A DNA stretch of 64,000 nucleotides, from assembly GCA_002011125.2 (NCBI GenBank), contig MTMF02000009.1, forward strand, positions 609,095 through 673,094, read 5' to 3'. Below are positions 8,273 through 17,585 of the stretch, piece after piece. The notes under the pieces are model-generated. The model was not told where the DNA came from. It was given only the letters and a program-made list of their open reading frames with translations, and ran no database searches. This DNA is from Candidatus Hydrothermarchaeum profundi. GTDB lineage: Archaea; Hydrothermarchaeota; Hydrothermarchaeia; Hydrothermarchaeales; Hydrothermarchaeaceae. How positions within the stretch are numbered: position 1 is the first letter of the stretch; every line of letters starts with the position of its first letter. The translations under genes and the position numbers were made by a program.

Positions 8273-9198
8273 GGAAAGTACTTAAAACTACTCTTGGAAT
8301 AAAAAAGAGAGAGACTGTGCTGATAGTTACCGATGATAATAAGGTAGAAGTCGCTAGTATTATTGAGAGAGCAACTAAAAGCTTGAGTGATGAGGTTTTA
8401 ACTATTAAAATGATGCCCCGAAGTAGGCATGCAGAAGAACCGCCGAGGGCTGTGTCAGAGGCTATGAAAGTTAGTGATGTAGTGATAATGCCTACTACTA
8501 TGTCGCTGACGCATACCAATGCTAGAAAGAAGGCTTGTGAGGAGGGTGCCCGGATTGCCTCTATGCCTGGCATAACTCTTGAGATGCTAACTAAGGGGGG
8601 AATGAGAGCGGACTACAAAAAAGTTAAGAAGATCTCAGATAAATTAACTGAACTTCTAACAATTTCTAACTCAATAAAAATAGAATCGTCTCTAGGAACT
8701 AGCCTTACAGCTAGCTTAAAAGGTAGAAAAGGCATATCAGATAGCGGTATATTTACTGAAAAAGGTGCATTCGGTAATCTTCCAGCTGGTGAAGGTTTTA
8801 TTGCTCCGGTTGAATCTGAGTCTGAAGGTACTATAGTTTTTGACGGTTCTATAGCTGGTGTAGGAGTACTAGACTCTTTAGTTGAAGTTTCAATTCAAGA
8901 TGGAAGAGTAGTAAAAGTGCGGGGAGATAAGGGTAAGCTAGGTAGGATGCTCAGAAAATATAAGAACGCAGACCACATTGCTGAGATTGGTATAGGCGCG
9001 AATCCTAAAGCCAGAATTATAGGTAATGTGCTGGAAGACGAAAAAGTTTTAGGGACTGCACATATTGCTTTTGGAGATAATCATACTTTCGGTGGGAATA
9101 TTAGTGCAGAAGTCCACATAGACGGTATAATAAAAAGCCCTACTATTTGGCTTGATGACAGGCTCATAATGTTGGAGGGAAAATTACGCTGCCTGTAA
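8269..9198 (+). CDS. Leucyl aminopeptidase (M29/COG2309)-like protein
   Basis: 309 residues with the layout of the archaeal COG2309/M29-like family: an N-terminal alpha/beta part, then glycine-rich beta segments (SIAGVGVLDS) and a C-terminal GIGANPKA...EKVLGTAHIAFGDNHTFGG segment with possible metal-binding Glu/His/Asp residues. M29 enzymes are two-metal aminopeptidases, but several members of this short archaeal group have no proven peptidase activity. It overlaps gatB by 4 bases (ATGA) and lies directly before the tetrapyrrole genes. Whether it has a role in either pathway cannot be told. Confidence 0.75.
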   Translation: MRKVLKTTLGIKKRETVLIVTDDNKVEVASIIERATKSLSDEVLTIKMMPRSRHAEEPPRAVSEAMKVSDVVIMPTTMSLTHTNARKKACEEGARIASMPGITLEMLTKGGMRADYKKVKKISDKLTELLTISNSIKIESSLGTSLTASLKGRKGISDSGIFTEKGAFGNLPAGEGFIAPVESESEGTIVFDGSIAGVGVLDSLVEVSIQDGRVVKVRGDKGKLGRMLRKYKNADHIAEIGIGANPKARIIGNVLEDEKVLGTAHIAFGDNHTFGGNISAEVHIDGIIKSPTIWLDDRLIMLEGKLRCL

Positions 9199-9200
9199 TC

Positions 9201-9818
9201 TTGAATGTTAAGGGGAAAAAGGCAATAGTATTTGGTGGTGGAAGAGTAGCTTCTAGGAGAACAGCTAAGCTTTTAGATGCTGGCGCAAAAGTTAAGGTGG
9301 TAGCTAAAACATTTTCTGAAAGCATTAGAAAAATGAGTAGCAAGAATCTTCAAATGGTGGAAGAAGATTTAAATAATATAAATATTAGCAATTTGATAAA
9401 GGAAGGAGACTTGATTTTTATTTCTACTAATGATAGAAATCTTAATGATAAAATAGAAAAAGAAGCGAGAAGACAGCGGAAGCTCGTAAATAGAGCTGAT
9501 GGAGTTAGTGATTTTGTGATCCCAGCAAGTCTAAAGGTTGGTGATGTTTTGATATCTATTTCTACTGAGGGTAAGAGCCCAGCCGTAGCTAAAGCCCTTA
9601 AAAAACGCATTAAGAAAACAATTACACAGGAAGATATTATGTTGGTAGAGTTGCAAGAATTTGCTAGGAGTATTCTTAAGAGAAAATTTAAAGACCAGCA
9701 ATTGAGAGAGAGTATACTACGGGAAATCATTAGCATGCCTGAAATATTAGAATACCTCAAAATCGGTGATACTGCAAAAGCTAAAAGATTAGTTTTAGAT
9801 CATTTGGAGGAGGCATAA
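9201..9818 (+). CDS. Precorrin-2 dehydrogenase / sirohydrochlorin ferrochelatase (Met8/CysG-N type)
   Basis: 205-residue Met8p-like enzyme that oxidises precorrin-2 with NAD to sirohydrochlorin, a step to siroheme and, through the alternative archaeal route, to heme and d1-type hemes. The Rossmann motif FGGGRVASRR is close to the N terminus, and NRADGVSDFVIPA and STEGKSPAVAKALKKRI are typical. The only conventional start is TTG 9201. The in-frame codons before it read ITLPVIL, which continues the family's usual LPLFLNLKGK beginning. The nearest SD (GGAGGG 9174-9179) fits CTG 9189 better (9-base spacing) than TTG (21). The true N terminus is therefore probably upstream. The stop overlaps the hemA ATG by one base. 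Confidence 0.9.
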   Translation: MNVKGKKAIVFGGGRVASRRTAKLLDAGAKVKVVAKTFSESIRKMSSKNLQMVEEDLNNINISNLIKEGDLIFISTNDRNLNDKIEKEARRQRKLVNRADGVSDFVIPASLKVGDVLISISTEGKSPAVAKALKKRIKKTITQEDIMLVELQEFARSILKRKFKDQQLRESILREIISMPEILEYLKIGDTAKAKRLVLDHLEEA

Positions 9819-11197
9819 TGCACACGGTAAATATGAGGGTTACTCATCATACAGCCGATATACCTACTCTAGAGCTCTTTGCATTTAAAGATGTCAAAAA
9901 AGCTTTGGAGGACCTAATTTCTTTACCTTCCATTAAAGAATGTGTGATCATCCAAACATGTAACCGAGTTGAGATTTTTGCCGCAGGAGATGATATCGAT
10001 GATGTTTGGCATGATTTAAGGGACTATGTAAGTAGAGATGTTATACTGAAAATGAAGGAGAAACTGGAAGTCTCCCATGGGCTACCTCCAGAAAGTATCG
10101 TAGAACATGTGAAAATGATGTCTAAGAAGTATCACGAAATAATTGAAACAGAATTTCATACATCTGCGTTAAGACATCTTCTAAGATTAACTTCTGGCAT
10201 TGAGTCGATGATAGTTGGTGAAGATCAAATACTAGGGCAGGTAAGAGAAGCATTTAATCTTGCAAAAGAAACCGGTACAGTAGGGCCTCATTTTGATAAC
10301 ATATTCACTAAGGCTATAAATGTTGGAAAATTGGTTAGGAATAGGACTCAAATAAATAGAGGAGCTGTATCAATAGGCAGCGCAGCGGTTGAATTAGCTG
10401 AATCGACGTTAGGAACCTTAGAAGGAAAGAGCGTGCTCCTTACGGGAGCGGGTAAAATGGGTAAACTTGTTACAAAGTCTTTAAAGGAAAAAAATCTGGC
10501 TAGGACGTATGTAGTTAATAGGACTTACGAAAGGGCAGTTAAAGTCGCTAAAGAATTGGGAGGAGAAGCGCTACCCTTCTCTGAATTAGAAAGAGGTATA
10601 AGAGAAGTAGACTTAGTTATAACAGCTACTTCTGCTCCCGGAGTACTCTTAACCAAAGAGATGGTATCCAACGCGTTAAAAGAAAGAAGAAAAAAAGGCA
10701 TCGTTATAATAGATGTTGCTATTCCAAGAGATGTTGATGAAGAAGTTGGAAAGCTGAGGGGTGTTAAGCTTTTTAACATCGATGGGCTTAGAGAAATTGC
10801 AACAAAAAATAGGATAAAAAGAGAAAAGGAAGTAATAAAAGTTGAAAAAATCATTGAAAAAGAACTATCCCTATTGATAAAGCAGGTTTACAGACTAGAC
10901 ATAGAAGATGTGGTTAAAGTGCTTTTTGAGAAAGCTGAAAAAATTCGTAGAAGGGAACTAGATAAGGCATTAAGAATGCTGGGGAATGGTATAGGTGAAA
11001 GAGAGAAAAAGATAGTTGATGATTTAACAAAGGTAATAATAAAAAGGACGATCTCTCCTATTGCAGATAATGTTAGGAGGGCAGCGGAGGTAGGGGACTC
11101 AGATGCTGTTGCATTTGCTCAAAAGTGGTTTGCAGAGGATGTTCATCATCACTACAGGAGGAAGCATGTTTCCGGTAAAAAGAATGAGAAGGCTTAG
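9818..11197 (+). CDS. hemA: Glutamyl-tRNA reductase
   Basis: First enzyme of the C5 tetrapyrrole pathway; it reduces glutamate on Glu-tRNA(Glu) to glutamate-1-semialdehyde with NADPH. The catalytic cysteine is C48 in [10 protein letters not shown]. The [21 protein letters not shown] block follows, the NADPH Rossmann motif is [10 protein letters not shown], and a C-terminal helical dimerisation domain ends the chain. At 459 residues it has a charged, His-rich tail (VHHHYRRKH) after the usual end. The start overlaps the previous stop by one base, and the 3' end overlaps hemB by 32 bases, so the genes are coupled. Confidence 0.98.
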   Translation: MHTVNMRVTHHTADIPTLELFAFKDVKKALEDLISLPSIKECVIIQTCNRVEIFAAGDDIDDVWHDLRDYVSRDVILKMKEKLEVSHGLPPESIVEHVKMMSKKYHEIIETEFHTSALRHLLRLTSGIESMIVGEDQILGQVREAFNLAKETGTVGPHFDNIFTKAINVGKLVRNRTQINRGAVSIGSAAVELAESTLGTLEGKSVLLTGAGKMGKLVTKSLKEKNLARTYVVNRTYERAVKVAKELGGEALPFSELERGIREVDLVITATSAPGVLLTKEMVSNALKERRKKGIVIIDVAIPRDVDEEVGKLRGVKLFNIDGLREIATKNRIKREKEVIKVEKIIEKELSLLIKQVYRLDIEDVVKVLFEKAEKIRRRELDKALRMLGNGIGEREKKIVDDLTKVIIKRTISPIADNVRRAAEVGDSDAVAFAQKWFAEDVHHHYRRKHVSGKKNEKA

Positions 11198-12137
11198 GAG
11201 AACAAGTAAGATTCGTGAAATGGTTAGAGAAACAAGTCTAACCAAGAATGATTTAATCTATCCTATTTTTATAGATGAAACAATTGACGAGAAAACCGAA
11301 ATAAAAGCTATGCCCGGCCAATATCGCCTTCCTTTACAAGAAGTTAGAGATGAAGCCCTAGAATTAGTTAGTTTGGGGATACCCGCAGTTATTTTATTTG
11401 GTATACCCAGAAAAAAAGATGCGTTAGGCTCAGAGGCATATAATTCTAATGGGATAATCCAAAAAGCCATCAAAGAAATAAAAGATGAAGTAGGGGATGA
11501 CCTAGTTTTAATCACTGATGTATGCCTCTGTGAATATACCGATCATGGGCACTGTGGTATAGTTAAAGGAGAAAAAGTCTTGAACGACCCTACTTTAGAT
11601 TTATTAGCTAAAATGGCTGTGACACATGCAGAAGCCGGAGCGGATATCGTAGCTCCGAGTGATATGATGGACGGCAGGGTTTCTGCGGTAAGAAATGCTT
11701 TAGATGATGCAGGGTTTACTGAAACTATTATAATGTCTTATGCCGCTAAATATGCTTCTGCTTTTTATGGACCTTTTAGAGAAGCAGCTTCTTCTACGCC
11801 TGCTTTCGGAGATAGAAAGTCCTACCAGATGGATTGTGGGAATTCGGATGAAGCCTTATTGGAAGTTAAAATGGACTTAGAAGAAGGAGCGGATATTGTG
11901 ATGGTGAAACCGGCTCTTTCCTACTTGGATATAATTTACAGAGTAAAAAATGAATTTAAAGTACCAGTTGCCGCCTATAATGTTAGCGGTGAATATTCTA
12001 TGATAAAAGCAGCATCTGAGGAAGGTTTTATTGATGAGAGAAAGATAGCTTTGGAGGTTCTCACTTCAATAAAGCGTGCTGGAGCAGATTTTATTCTCAC
12101 TTACTTTGCAAAGGATGCCTCTAGGTGGCTTGAGTAA
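11166..12137 (+). CDS. hemB: Porphobilinogen synthase (delta-aminolevulinic acid dehydratase)
   Basis: Condenses two 5-aminolevulinate molecules to porphobilinogen. The frame is open further upstream, but the ATG at 11166 ([12 protein letters not shown]) matches the family start and has GGAGG at 11157-11161, giving 323 residues. The zinc-type active site is seen in [14 protein letters not shown] (C120, C122, C130). The Schiff-base lysines are K195 (SYAAKYAS) and K248 (MVKPA). The gene begins inside the end of hemA. Confidence 0.98.
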   Translation: MFPVKRMRRLRRTSKIREMVRETSLTKNDLIYPIFIDETIDEKTEIKAMPGQYRLPLQEVRDEALELVSLGIPAVILFGIPRKKDALGSEAYNSNGIIQKAIKEIKDEVGDDLVLITDVCLCEYTDHGHCGIVKGEKVLNDPTLDLLAKMAVTHAEAGADIVAPSDMMDGRVSAVRNALDDAGFTETIIMSYAAKYASAFYGPFREAASSTPAFGDRKSYQMDCGNSDEALLEVKMDLEEGADIVMVKPALSYLDIIYRVKNEFKVPVAAYNVSGEYSMIKAASEEGFIDERKIALEVLTSIKRAGADFILTYFAKDASRWLE

Positions 12138-12162
12138 TATTCAAAGTTTTAAGGGAGTAGTT

Positions 12163-13425
12163 ATGAGGTCTAAGGAATTCTTCGAAGAAGCTAAAAAAGT
12201 CCTCGTGGGCGGTGTCAACTCTCCAGTTAGAGCTATGAAACCTTATCCTTTTTTTACCGGGAGAGGAGAAGGATGCCGTATTTTTGATGTTGACGGAAAA
12301 AGTTATATAGATTATTGCTTGGCGTATGGGCCTTTAATATTGGGACATGCGTATCCTAAGATAGTTAATGAGCTTAAGGAGCAGTTGAAAAAGGGTACCG
12401 TCTATGGTACTCCCACAGAGCTGGAGATAAGGTTTGCTGAAAAAATTGTTAAACTTGTTCCTAGTGCGGAGATGGTAAGGTTTGTAAACACGGGTACTGA
12501 AGCTACTATGGCCGCTATTAGACTTGCTAGGGGATATACTGGGAGAAGGAAGATAGTTAAATTCGAGGGAGCTTTTCATGGTGCACATGACTATGTCCTT
12601 GTTAAAGCGGGAAGTGGTGCAACGACTCATGGGGTGCCTGATTCTTATGGCATTCCAGAGGAGACTACAAGGAATACTATAGTAGTGCCCTTTAATAACC
12701 CGGATGCTATCGAGAAGATAGTTAAAGATAAAGATGTTGCAGCTATTATACTAGAGCCTATAATTGGGAATTCTGGATGTATCCTTCCTAAGGAGGGATA
12801 TCTAGAGTTTCTTAGAGAAGTCACCCAAGAAAATGGTATTCTGCTCATATTTGATGAAGTAATTACAGGTTTTAGGGTATCTTTAGGAGGCGCTCAGAAG
12901 TATTATAATGTGTTGCCTGACATTACTACACTAGGCAAAATTTTAGGGGGGGGATTACCTATTGGAGCAATAACTGCCAGTAGAGAAATCATGGAATATT
13001 TTTCTCCACTGGGTAAAGTATACCAGGCTGGAACATTTAATGGGAATCCTCTCTCTATGGTGGCAGGGTATACAGCTATTAGCGAGCTTGAAGATGGACA
13101 GGTTCATAAAAAATTGGAAAAACTAGGAAATAAAATGCGTGAGGGACTTGAAGAGATATGCGATGACCTTAGGATAGATGCAAGGATCTATGGGATAGCC
13201 TCAATGTTTCAAATTTACTTTACAGACAAGGATGTAGTTGATTATAGAACTGCTCTATCTGCTGACAAGGAATTATTTTTAGAGTTCCAAAGAAAGCTGC
13301 TTGAAAATGGCGTATTTTTCCCTCCTTCACAGTTTGAGTGTAATTTTATCTCCTATGCGCATAGGGATGAAGAAATAGAACAAACTTTAAGTGCTGTCAG
13401 TCAGGCGTTAAAAGAGTTAAAATGA
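12163..13425 (+). CDS. hemL: Glutamate-1-semialdehyde 2,1-aminomutase
   Basis: PLP enzyme that turns glutamate-1-semialdehyde into 5-aminolevulinate. The product from ATG 12163 (MRSKEFFEEAKKVLVGGVNSP) has 420 residues and the standard start; a GGGAG SD lies 5 bases upstream, and the longer open frame to 12076 would overlap hemB and add a non-homologous tail. The PLP lysine is K259 in TLGKILGGGLPIGA; FDEVITGFR at 230-238 is the cofactor-contacting motif. The stop overlaps hemC as ATGA. Confidence 0.98.
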   Translation: MRSKEFFEEAKKVLVGGVNSPVRAMKPYPFFTGRGEGCRIFDVDGKSYIDYCLAYGPLILGHAYPKIVNELKEQLKKGTVYGTPTELEIRFAEKIVKLVPSAEMVRFVNTGTEATMAAIRLARGYTGRRKIVKFEGAFHGAHDYVLVKAGSGATTHGVPDSYGIPEETTRNTIVVPFNNPDAIEKIVKDKDVAAIILEPIIGNSGCILPKEGYLEFLREVTQENGILLIFDEVITGFRVSLGGAQKYYNVLPDITTLGKILGGGLPIGAITASREIMEYFSPLGKVYQAGTFNGNPLSMVAGYTAISELEDGQVHKKLEKLGNKMREGLEEICDDLRIDARIYGIASMFQIYFTDKDVVDYRTALSADKELFLEFQRKLLENGVFFPPSQFECNFISYAHRDEEIEQTLSAVSQALKELK

Positions 13426-14336
13426 AACTAATTATTGGTACTAGAGGAAGTAAGCTCGCACTTCGGCAAAGTGATCTTGTTGTATCTCTGTTAATAGAAA
13501 AATTCCCAGAGCTTACTTTTGAAAAAAAGATTATAAAAACAACTGGAGACAAGATTACTGATGCTCCTCTAGCAAGAATAGGGGGGAAAGGTCTTTTTGT
13601 TAAGGAGATTGATGAAGCGGTTGCTAAGGGAGAAGTTAGTTTTGCAGTTCACAGCATGAAAGACGTTCCTGTAGACCTTATAGATGGTTTGGAAATCGTC
13701 TGTGTACCGAGGAGAGAAGAAGTTAATGATGCTTTGATCTCTAAGAAGGGATTAAGGATAGATGAGTTGCCTAGCGGGTCTACTATAGGTACAAGTAGTT
13801 TGAGAAGGAAGGCCGAAGTCTTAAATTATAGGAAAGATCTTGTAGTAAAGGACCTGAGGGGAAATGTCGATACACGCATACGGAAATTAAAGGAAGGACA
13901 ATATGATGCCATCATAATGGCTAAAGCGGGATTGAAAAGAATGGGACTTGATAGGTATATTACGCAGGACTTACCTCTGAAGCATTTTTATCCTTCAATA
14001 GGGCAGGGTGCTATTGCGGTTGTAGCGAAAAAAGATTTTGGAGCTAAAGGATATTTGGAATCGATAAATCACAAAGAAAGCATGTTCGCAGTTATTGCTG
14101 AAAGAGCCTTATTAAAGGAACTGGGAGGAGGGTGCCAGGTTCCTATAGGTGCGGTTACGTGTGTTAACGCTAGGTTAGAACTTAATGCAGCTGTTTTTTC
14201 ACCTGATGGGAAAAAGAAAATTGAGGTAACGTTACTTGGTAAGTTGAAGGATGCCGAAGATATAGGCAAGAAGGCGGCTAGACTTCTTATCGAAAAAGGA
14301 GCAGATAATATTTTGAAACAAATATATAAGAAATGA
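13422..14336 (+). CDS. hemC: Porphobilinogen deaminase (hydroxymethylbilane synthase)
   Basis: Polymerises four porphobilinogens to hydroxymethylbilane. At 304 residues it has the normal length. The dipyrromethane cofactor is carried by C238 (GGGCQVPIGA), and the catalytic aspartate is D81 in HSMKDVP; GTSSLRRKA (123-131) and DLRGNVDTR (144-152) are the substrate-binding arginine motifs. It is the last gene of the overlapping plus-strand series. No uroporphyrinogen-III synthase (hemD), cobA or ahb gene occurs in the window, so the pathway is completed elsewhere. Confidence 0.98.
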   Translation: MKLIIGTRGSKLALRQSDLVVSLLIEKFPELTFEKKIIKTTGDKITDAPLARIGGKGLFVKEIDEAVAKGEVSFAVHSMKDVPVDLIDGLEIVCVPRREEVNDALISKKGLRIDELPSGSTIGTSSLRRKAEVLNYRKDLVVKDLRGNVDTRIRKLKEGQYDAIIMAKAGLKRMGLDRYITQDLPLKHFYPSIGQGAIAVVAKKDFGAKGYLESINHKESMFAVIAERALLKELGGGCQVPIGAVTCVNARLELNAAVFSPDGKKKIEVTLLGKLKDAEDIGKKAARLLIEKGADNILKQIYKK

Positions 14337-14354
14337 TTTACATGTTAGAAAAAA

Positions 14355-14388
14355 TTTATATCCAAGTTTTATTAAAGAAAAAGGTGAT
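14355..14388 (+). promoter_or_regulatory. TATA box and SD of the S8e gene
   Basis: TTTATAT at 14355-14361 in the 57-base spacer after hemC, about 35 bases before the ATG, and AGGTGAT at 14382-14388 as the ribosome binding site. This gives the ribosomal protein gene its own promoter, separate from the heme genes. Confidence 0.6.
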
Positions 14389-14393
14389 TAATA

Positions 14394-14771
14394 ATGGCTC
14401 TTTGGCAGGGAAGATCTACTAGGAAGATAACTGGAGGACGTCTTAGGCGACATAGAAAAAAGAGAAAAAGGGAGATGGGGCGAGAACAAATTGAAATAAA
14501 ATTAGGTGAATCTAAATCCAAAAAGATTAAAGCTCGAGGTAATAATTATAAGATAAGGTTGATTAATGCCGAATATGCAGAGATAGTGGATCCTAAAACT
14601 AAAAAAAGTGAAAAAGTTAAAATATTATCCGTAATCGAGAACACAGCAAACCCTCACTATGTAAGGAGGAATGTTATAACCAAAGGGGCGATAATTGAAA
14701 CCGAAAAAGGTAAAGCTAGAGTAACCTCTCGCCCTGGTCAAGAGGGAAGCGTAAGCGCCGTCCTACTTTAG
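14394..14771 (+). CDS. rps8e: Ribosomal protein eS8 (S8e)
   Basis: 125 residues, typical of archaeal eS8. It begins [19 protein letters not shown], the highly conserved rRNA-binding N terminus, and has the [13 protein letters not shown] and [19 protein letters not shown] segments of the beta-barrel body. It is a component of the archaeal/eukaryotic 30S/40S subunit and absent from bacteria, so it supports the archaeal assignment. The stop overlaps a GGAGG (14771-14775) that probably serves the next gene. Confidence 0.98.
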   Translation: MALWQGRSTRKITGGRLRRHRKKRKREMGREQIEIKLGESKSKKIKARGNNYKIRLINAEYAEIVDPKTKKSEKVKILSVIENTANPHYVRRNVITKGAIIETEKGKARVTSRPGQEGSVSAVLL

Positions 14772-14786
14772 GAGGATAAATAAAAG

Positions 14787-16031
14787 GTGCCAGATTGGCT
14801 TATAATCTTTGAATTTGTGGTATTAGTAGTTTTGATATTGCTTTCAGGCGTTTTTTCAGGAGCTGAGATTGCTCTTTTCTCGCTTAATAAAATAAAAATC
14901 AAAAAATTAGCTGAAGATGGAAATAAGAACGCTATTTTAATAGAAGATCTTTTGAGCCGTCCGAATAGATTGCTTGCAACGATTTTAATTGGTAATAACT
15001 TGATCAATATATCAGCTGCCGCTATCGCGACCTCGCTTGCCATCAAATATATGGGTAGTAAAGGTATAGGTTTAGCCACCGGGCTAGTTACTTTATTTGT
15101 GTTAATCTTTGGGGAAATAACACCTAAAGGCATTGCAACCAAAAACGCTGAAAAAATATCGTTGTTTTTATCGAGACCAATATATATGCTTGTAAAAGTT
15201 TCTTATCCTTTGGTCAAACTATTAACTTTAATCACTCGTCCTTTGATTAATCTTTTTGGAGGAGAGTCTAAAAGCCCATTTATCACTGAGGGAGAAATAA
15301 AAATGTTAGTTGAGCTAGGTGAGAGGGAGGGAGTCATAGAGAAAGAAGAAAAAGAAATGATAAAAGGAATATTTGAGTTCGGTGAAACTACGGCAAAGGA
15401 AGTCATGGTTCCTCGAATAGATATGCGGTGCATTGAAGCAAATAAAACTATAAGTGATGCTATTAAACTTGTGTTAGAAACTGGGCATTCTCGTATCCCT
15501 GTTTATGAAGGAAGTATAGATAACATCATTGGAATACTATATACAAAAGACATATTCAATTATCTCGATAAAATGGAGCTTCAAGTTAAACACCTTGTAA
15601 GAACTGCTTACTTTGTTCCAGAATCTAAAAAATTAGATGAAATATTAAGGGAGATGCAGGATAAAAAAATCCAGATCGCGATAGTTGTTGATGAATATGG
15701 TGGTGTAGCAGGGTTATTAACATTAGAGGATGTTATTGAAGAAATTGTTGGAGAGATTTGGGAAGAGCATGAAGTGGTAGAAAAGCCTATTCAAGAGATT
15801 GATAGTAAATCTGCTATAGTGCTATCTACAGCAAGTATAGAAGATGTCAATGAAGCGCTTGGCCTTTATCTTCCAGAAGGAGAATTTGAAACAATAGGTG
15901 GACTTTTTTTTAACGCATTAGGTAAAGTTCCTGTAGTGGGCGACGTTGTGGAAATAAATGGAGTGAAACTAATAGTAGAAAAGATGAGAGGTAGGAGGAT
16001 TTTAAGTTTAAAAGTAATTAAAGAAGCATAA
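14787..16031 (+). CDS. CNNM/DUF21 + CBS pair + CorC_HlyC membrane protein
   Basis: 414 residues in the layout of the hemolysin C/CorC/CNNM family. An N-terminal DUF21 domain has about three membrane helices (residues 4-22, 50-110, 125-150). A CBS pair follows at about 200-320 (MVPRIDMRCIE, IAIVVDEYGGVAGLLTLEDVIEEIVGEI). A C-terminal CorC_HlyC FAD-like domain spans about 335-414. Members are linked to Mg/Co efflux or magnesium homeostasis. The start is GTG 14787 with GGAGG 11 bases upstream. It is probably read through from S8e or co-transcribed with it. Confidence 0.9.
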   Translation: MPDWLIIFEFVVLVVLILLSGVFSGAEIALFSLNKIKIKKLAEDGNKNAILIEDLLSRPNRLLATILIGNNLINISAAAIATSLAIKYMGSKGIGLATGLVTLFVLIFGEITPKGIATKNAEKISLFLSRPIYMLVKVSYPLVKLLTLITRPLINLFGGESKSPFITEGEIKMLVELGEREGVIEKEEKEMIKGIFEFGETTAKEVMVPRIDMRCIEANKTISDAIKLVLETGHSRIPVYEGSIDNIIGILYTKDIFNYLDKMELQVKHLVRTAYFVPESKKLDEILREMQDKKIQIAIVVDEYGGVAGLLTLEDVIEEIVGEIWEEHEVVEKPIQEIDSKSAIVLSTASIEDVNEALGLYLPEGEFETIGGLFFNALGKVPVVGDVVEINGVKLIVEKMRGRRILSLKVIKEA

Positions 16032-16032
16032 A

Positions 16033-16803
16033 GTGGAAAACTTTAAATCAGGAGGATTACGCTCTAATTTTAATATGAGGAAACTCCCTGACCCTCTTGT
16101 TCACACCATCATGGTGCTTGCATTTTTAATGATGTTTTTTAATGTTGTGTTTGTTGAGGATGAGAATATCTATAGGGGGGTAACGTTTCTTTTCCTTTTT
16201 ATATTCGGCTTTTTGATTTTTAATCAACTTTATGGAAAGATTGATGAAGGAAGAATTGGACCAAGAAAAAAAGTACTTTTGTATTCTGAACTCCTAGGAA
16301 AAAGTGTATTGATTAAATACACCCCTTTAAGCCACTACGAGCAAATTATATCTGAAATCGTTGAACATTTTGTAGAAAAGATTCCTATTTTAATAATATC
16401 CACTTTACCTAAATCTAATTTATATTTCGAAGCTTTTGAAAGAGAGATCAAGAAAGGAAAAGTTAAGCTGGTAGAAATCACGATAACTGGAACCCGCTCA
16501 GCAAATACAACTCCAATGAAACTCCCTATTTCGGAACTTGATTGGTTGAGAGAAGTTTATGCTGAGATACCTAAAGGGGGCATAATAATATTTGAACCCT
16601 TATCTGATACTATAATTAACCTAGGTTATTTGCCAAGTTATAAATTAGTGAGGCATTGGATTGAGATGTGTTCAGAAAAAAATCTGAGTTTTATAGCCTT
16701 ATTAAACTACACCTCACATCACAAGGAGACAATAAGTGCTTTCGAAGGGCTGTTTCTTACGGTTGCTCTTGTCGAAGACAAAAAATTGCTCAAAGTGAGA
16801 TAA
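16033..16803 (+). CDS. Membrane-anchored protein of unknown function, RecA-like/DUF835-like soluble part
   Basis: 256 residues. Two hydrophobic helices (about 24-41 and 47-65) are followed by a soluble alpha/beta domain with strands such as KIPILIISTL and GGIIIFEP. The pattern, a strand, a hydrophobic acidic strand (IIIFEPLSD) and a final SFIALLNY strand, resembles the degenerate RecA-like DUF835 fold found in archaeal signalling proteins, but no Walker A motif is present. This link is a guess. The start is GTG 16033, two bases after the preceding stop; an internal ATG at 16075 preceded at some distance by GGAGG (16051-16055) is an alternative. It is convergent with the next gene, overlapping by 14 bases. 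Confidence 0.55.
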   Translation: MENFKSGGLRSNFNMRKLPDPLVHTIMVLAFLMMFFNVVFVEDENIYRGVTFLFLFIFGFLIFNQLYGKIDEGRIGPRKKVLLYSELLGKSVLIKYTPLSHYEQIISEIVEHFVEKIPILIISTLPKSNLYFEAFEREIKKGKVKLVEITITGTRSANTTPMKLPISELDWLREVYAEIPKGGIIIFEPLSDTIINLGYLPSYKLVRHWIEMCSEKNLSFIALLNYTSHHKETISAFEGLFLTVALVEDKKLLKVR

Positions 16804-17563
16804 GACTTTCGAGCGTTTCTTTACTTTTTACTGCAGAGGGTTCATTCTTAGATTCTATCATGATATATTCATATTTTTTAAAGTAGGGGATCAAGTTTTT
16901 AATATTCATTGTTCCTTTTCCGATTTCCATATGCATGTCACTTTTCCCATCATTATCATGAAGATGTAAGTGCCGTATCCGAGTATTTAGTTTTCTAAAA
17001 TATTCTATTACATCACCACATGTGTGGGCGTGGCCTACATCAAGCGTTAAAAAAAGCCGACCGTCTTCATTTAAAACGCTCTGGATCTCATCTAATGATG
17101 AAAACATCGATCCATAGAAGTTTGGAGAGTTTTCTACACAAAGCGTTAGGTTATAGTTTGAAGCATAATCTAGTATCGCCTTTAGGCTTTCTATTTGGGT
17201 CTCTCTTGCCTTATCAGGAAAAAACATGCCTAGAGGGGATATTCTGCCAGGATGTATGTTTATGAGAAGTGCATCCAGAACTCTCGAGATTTCAATAGCG
17301 TCATAAATCTGATTCAATGTTTCTTGTCTAATTTTTTCATTAAGGCTCGCGATATTCAAATCTGAAAAGGGAGCATGAATAAATATAGGCAAAGAATATG
17401 AACTTAACAAGTTTTTAAAATTTCTATAGTTGTTTCTATAATGTTTCCCTTCAAGTACAATTTCCCAAGCTTCAAAACCTATTTCATTAATTCTCCGTAG
17501 AGCGTTTTCTAAAGAATAATTAAAAAATGCAAGAGAAGAGGCTCCTATCTTCATAGTGAACAA
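16790..17563 (-). CDS. Xylose-isomerase-like TIM-barrel protein (sugar phosphate isomerase / AP endonuclease 2 family)
   Basis: 257 residues forming a TIM barrel of the AP endonuclease 2 superfamily. Metal-binding residues typical of the fold appear in IHAPFSD, IHPGR, VENSPN, LDVGHAH and HLHDNDG. Family members include endonuclease IV, inosose dehydratase and several sugar isomerases; the HLHDNDG pattern is commoner among sugar isomerase/epimerases. Substrate unknown. There are two closely spaced ATGs (17563 and 17554). It is transcribed alone on the minus strand, convergent with the preceding membrane protein. Confidence 0.75.
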   Translation of the reverse strand: MFTMKIGASSLAFFNYSLENALRRINEIGFEAWEIVLEGKHYRNNYRNFKNLLSSYSLPIFIHAPFSDLNIASLNEKIRQETLNQIYDAIEISRVLDALLINIHPGRISPLGMFFPDKARETQIESLKAILDYASNYNLTLCVENSPNFYGSMFSSLDEIQSVLNEDGRLFLTLDVGHAHTCGDVIEYFRKLNTRIRHLHLHDNDGKSDMHMEIGKGTMNIKNLIPYFKKYEYIMIESKNEPSAVKSKETLESLISL

Positions 17564-17585
17564 TCAGACCCAAGATTAATAAAAA

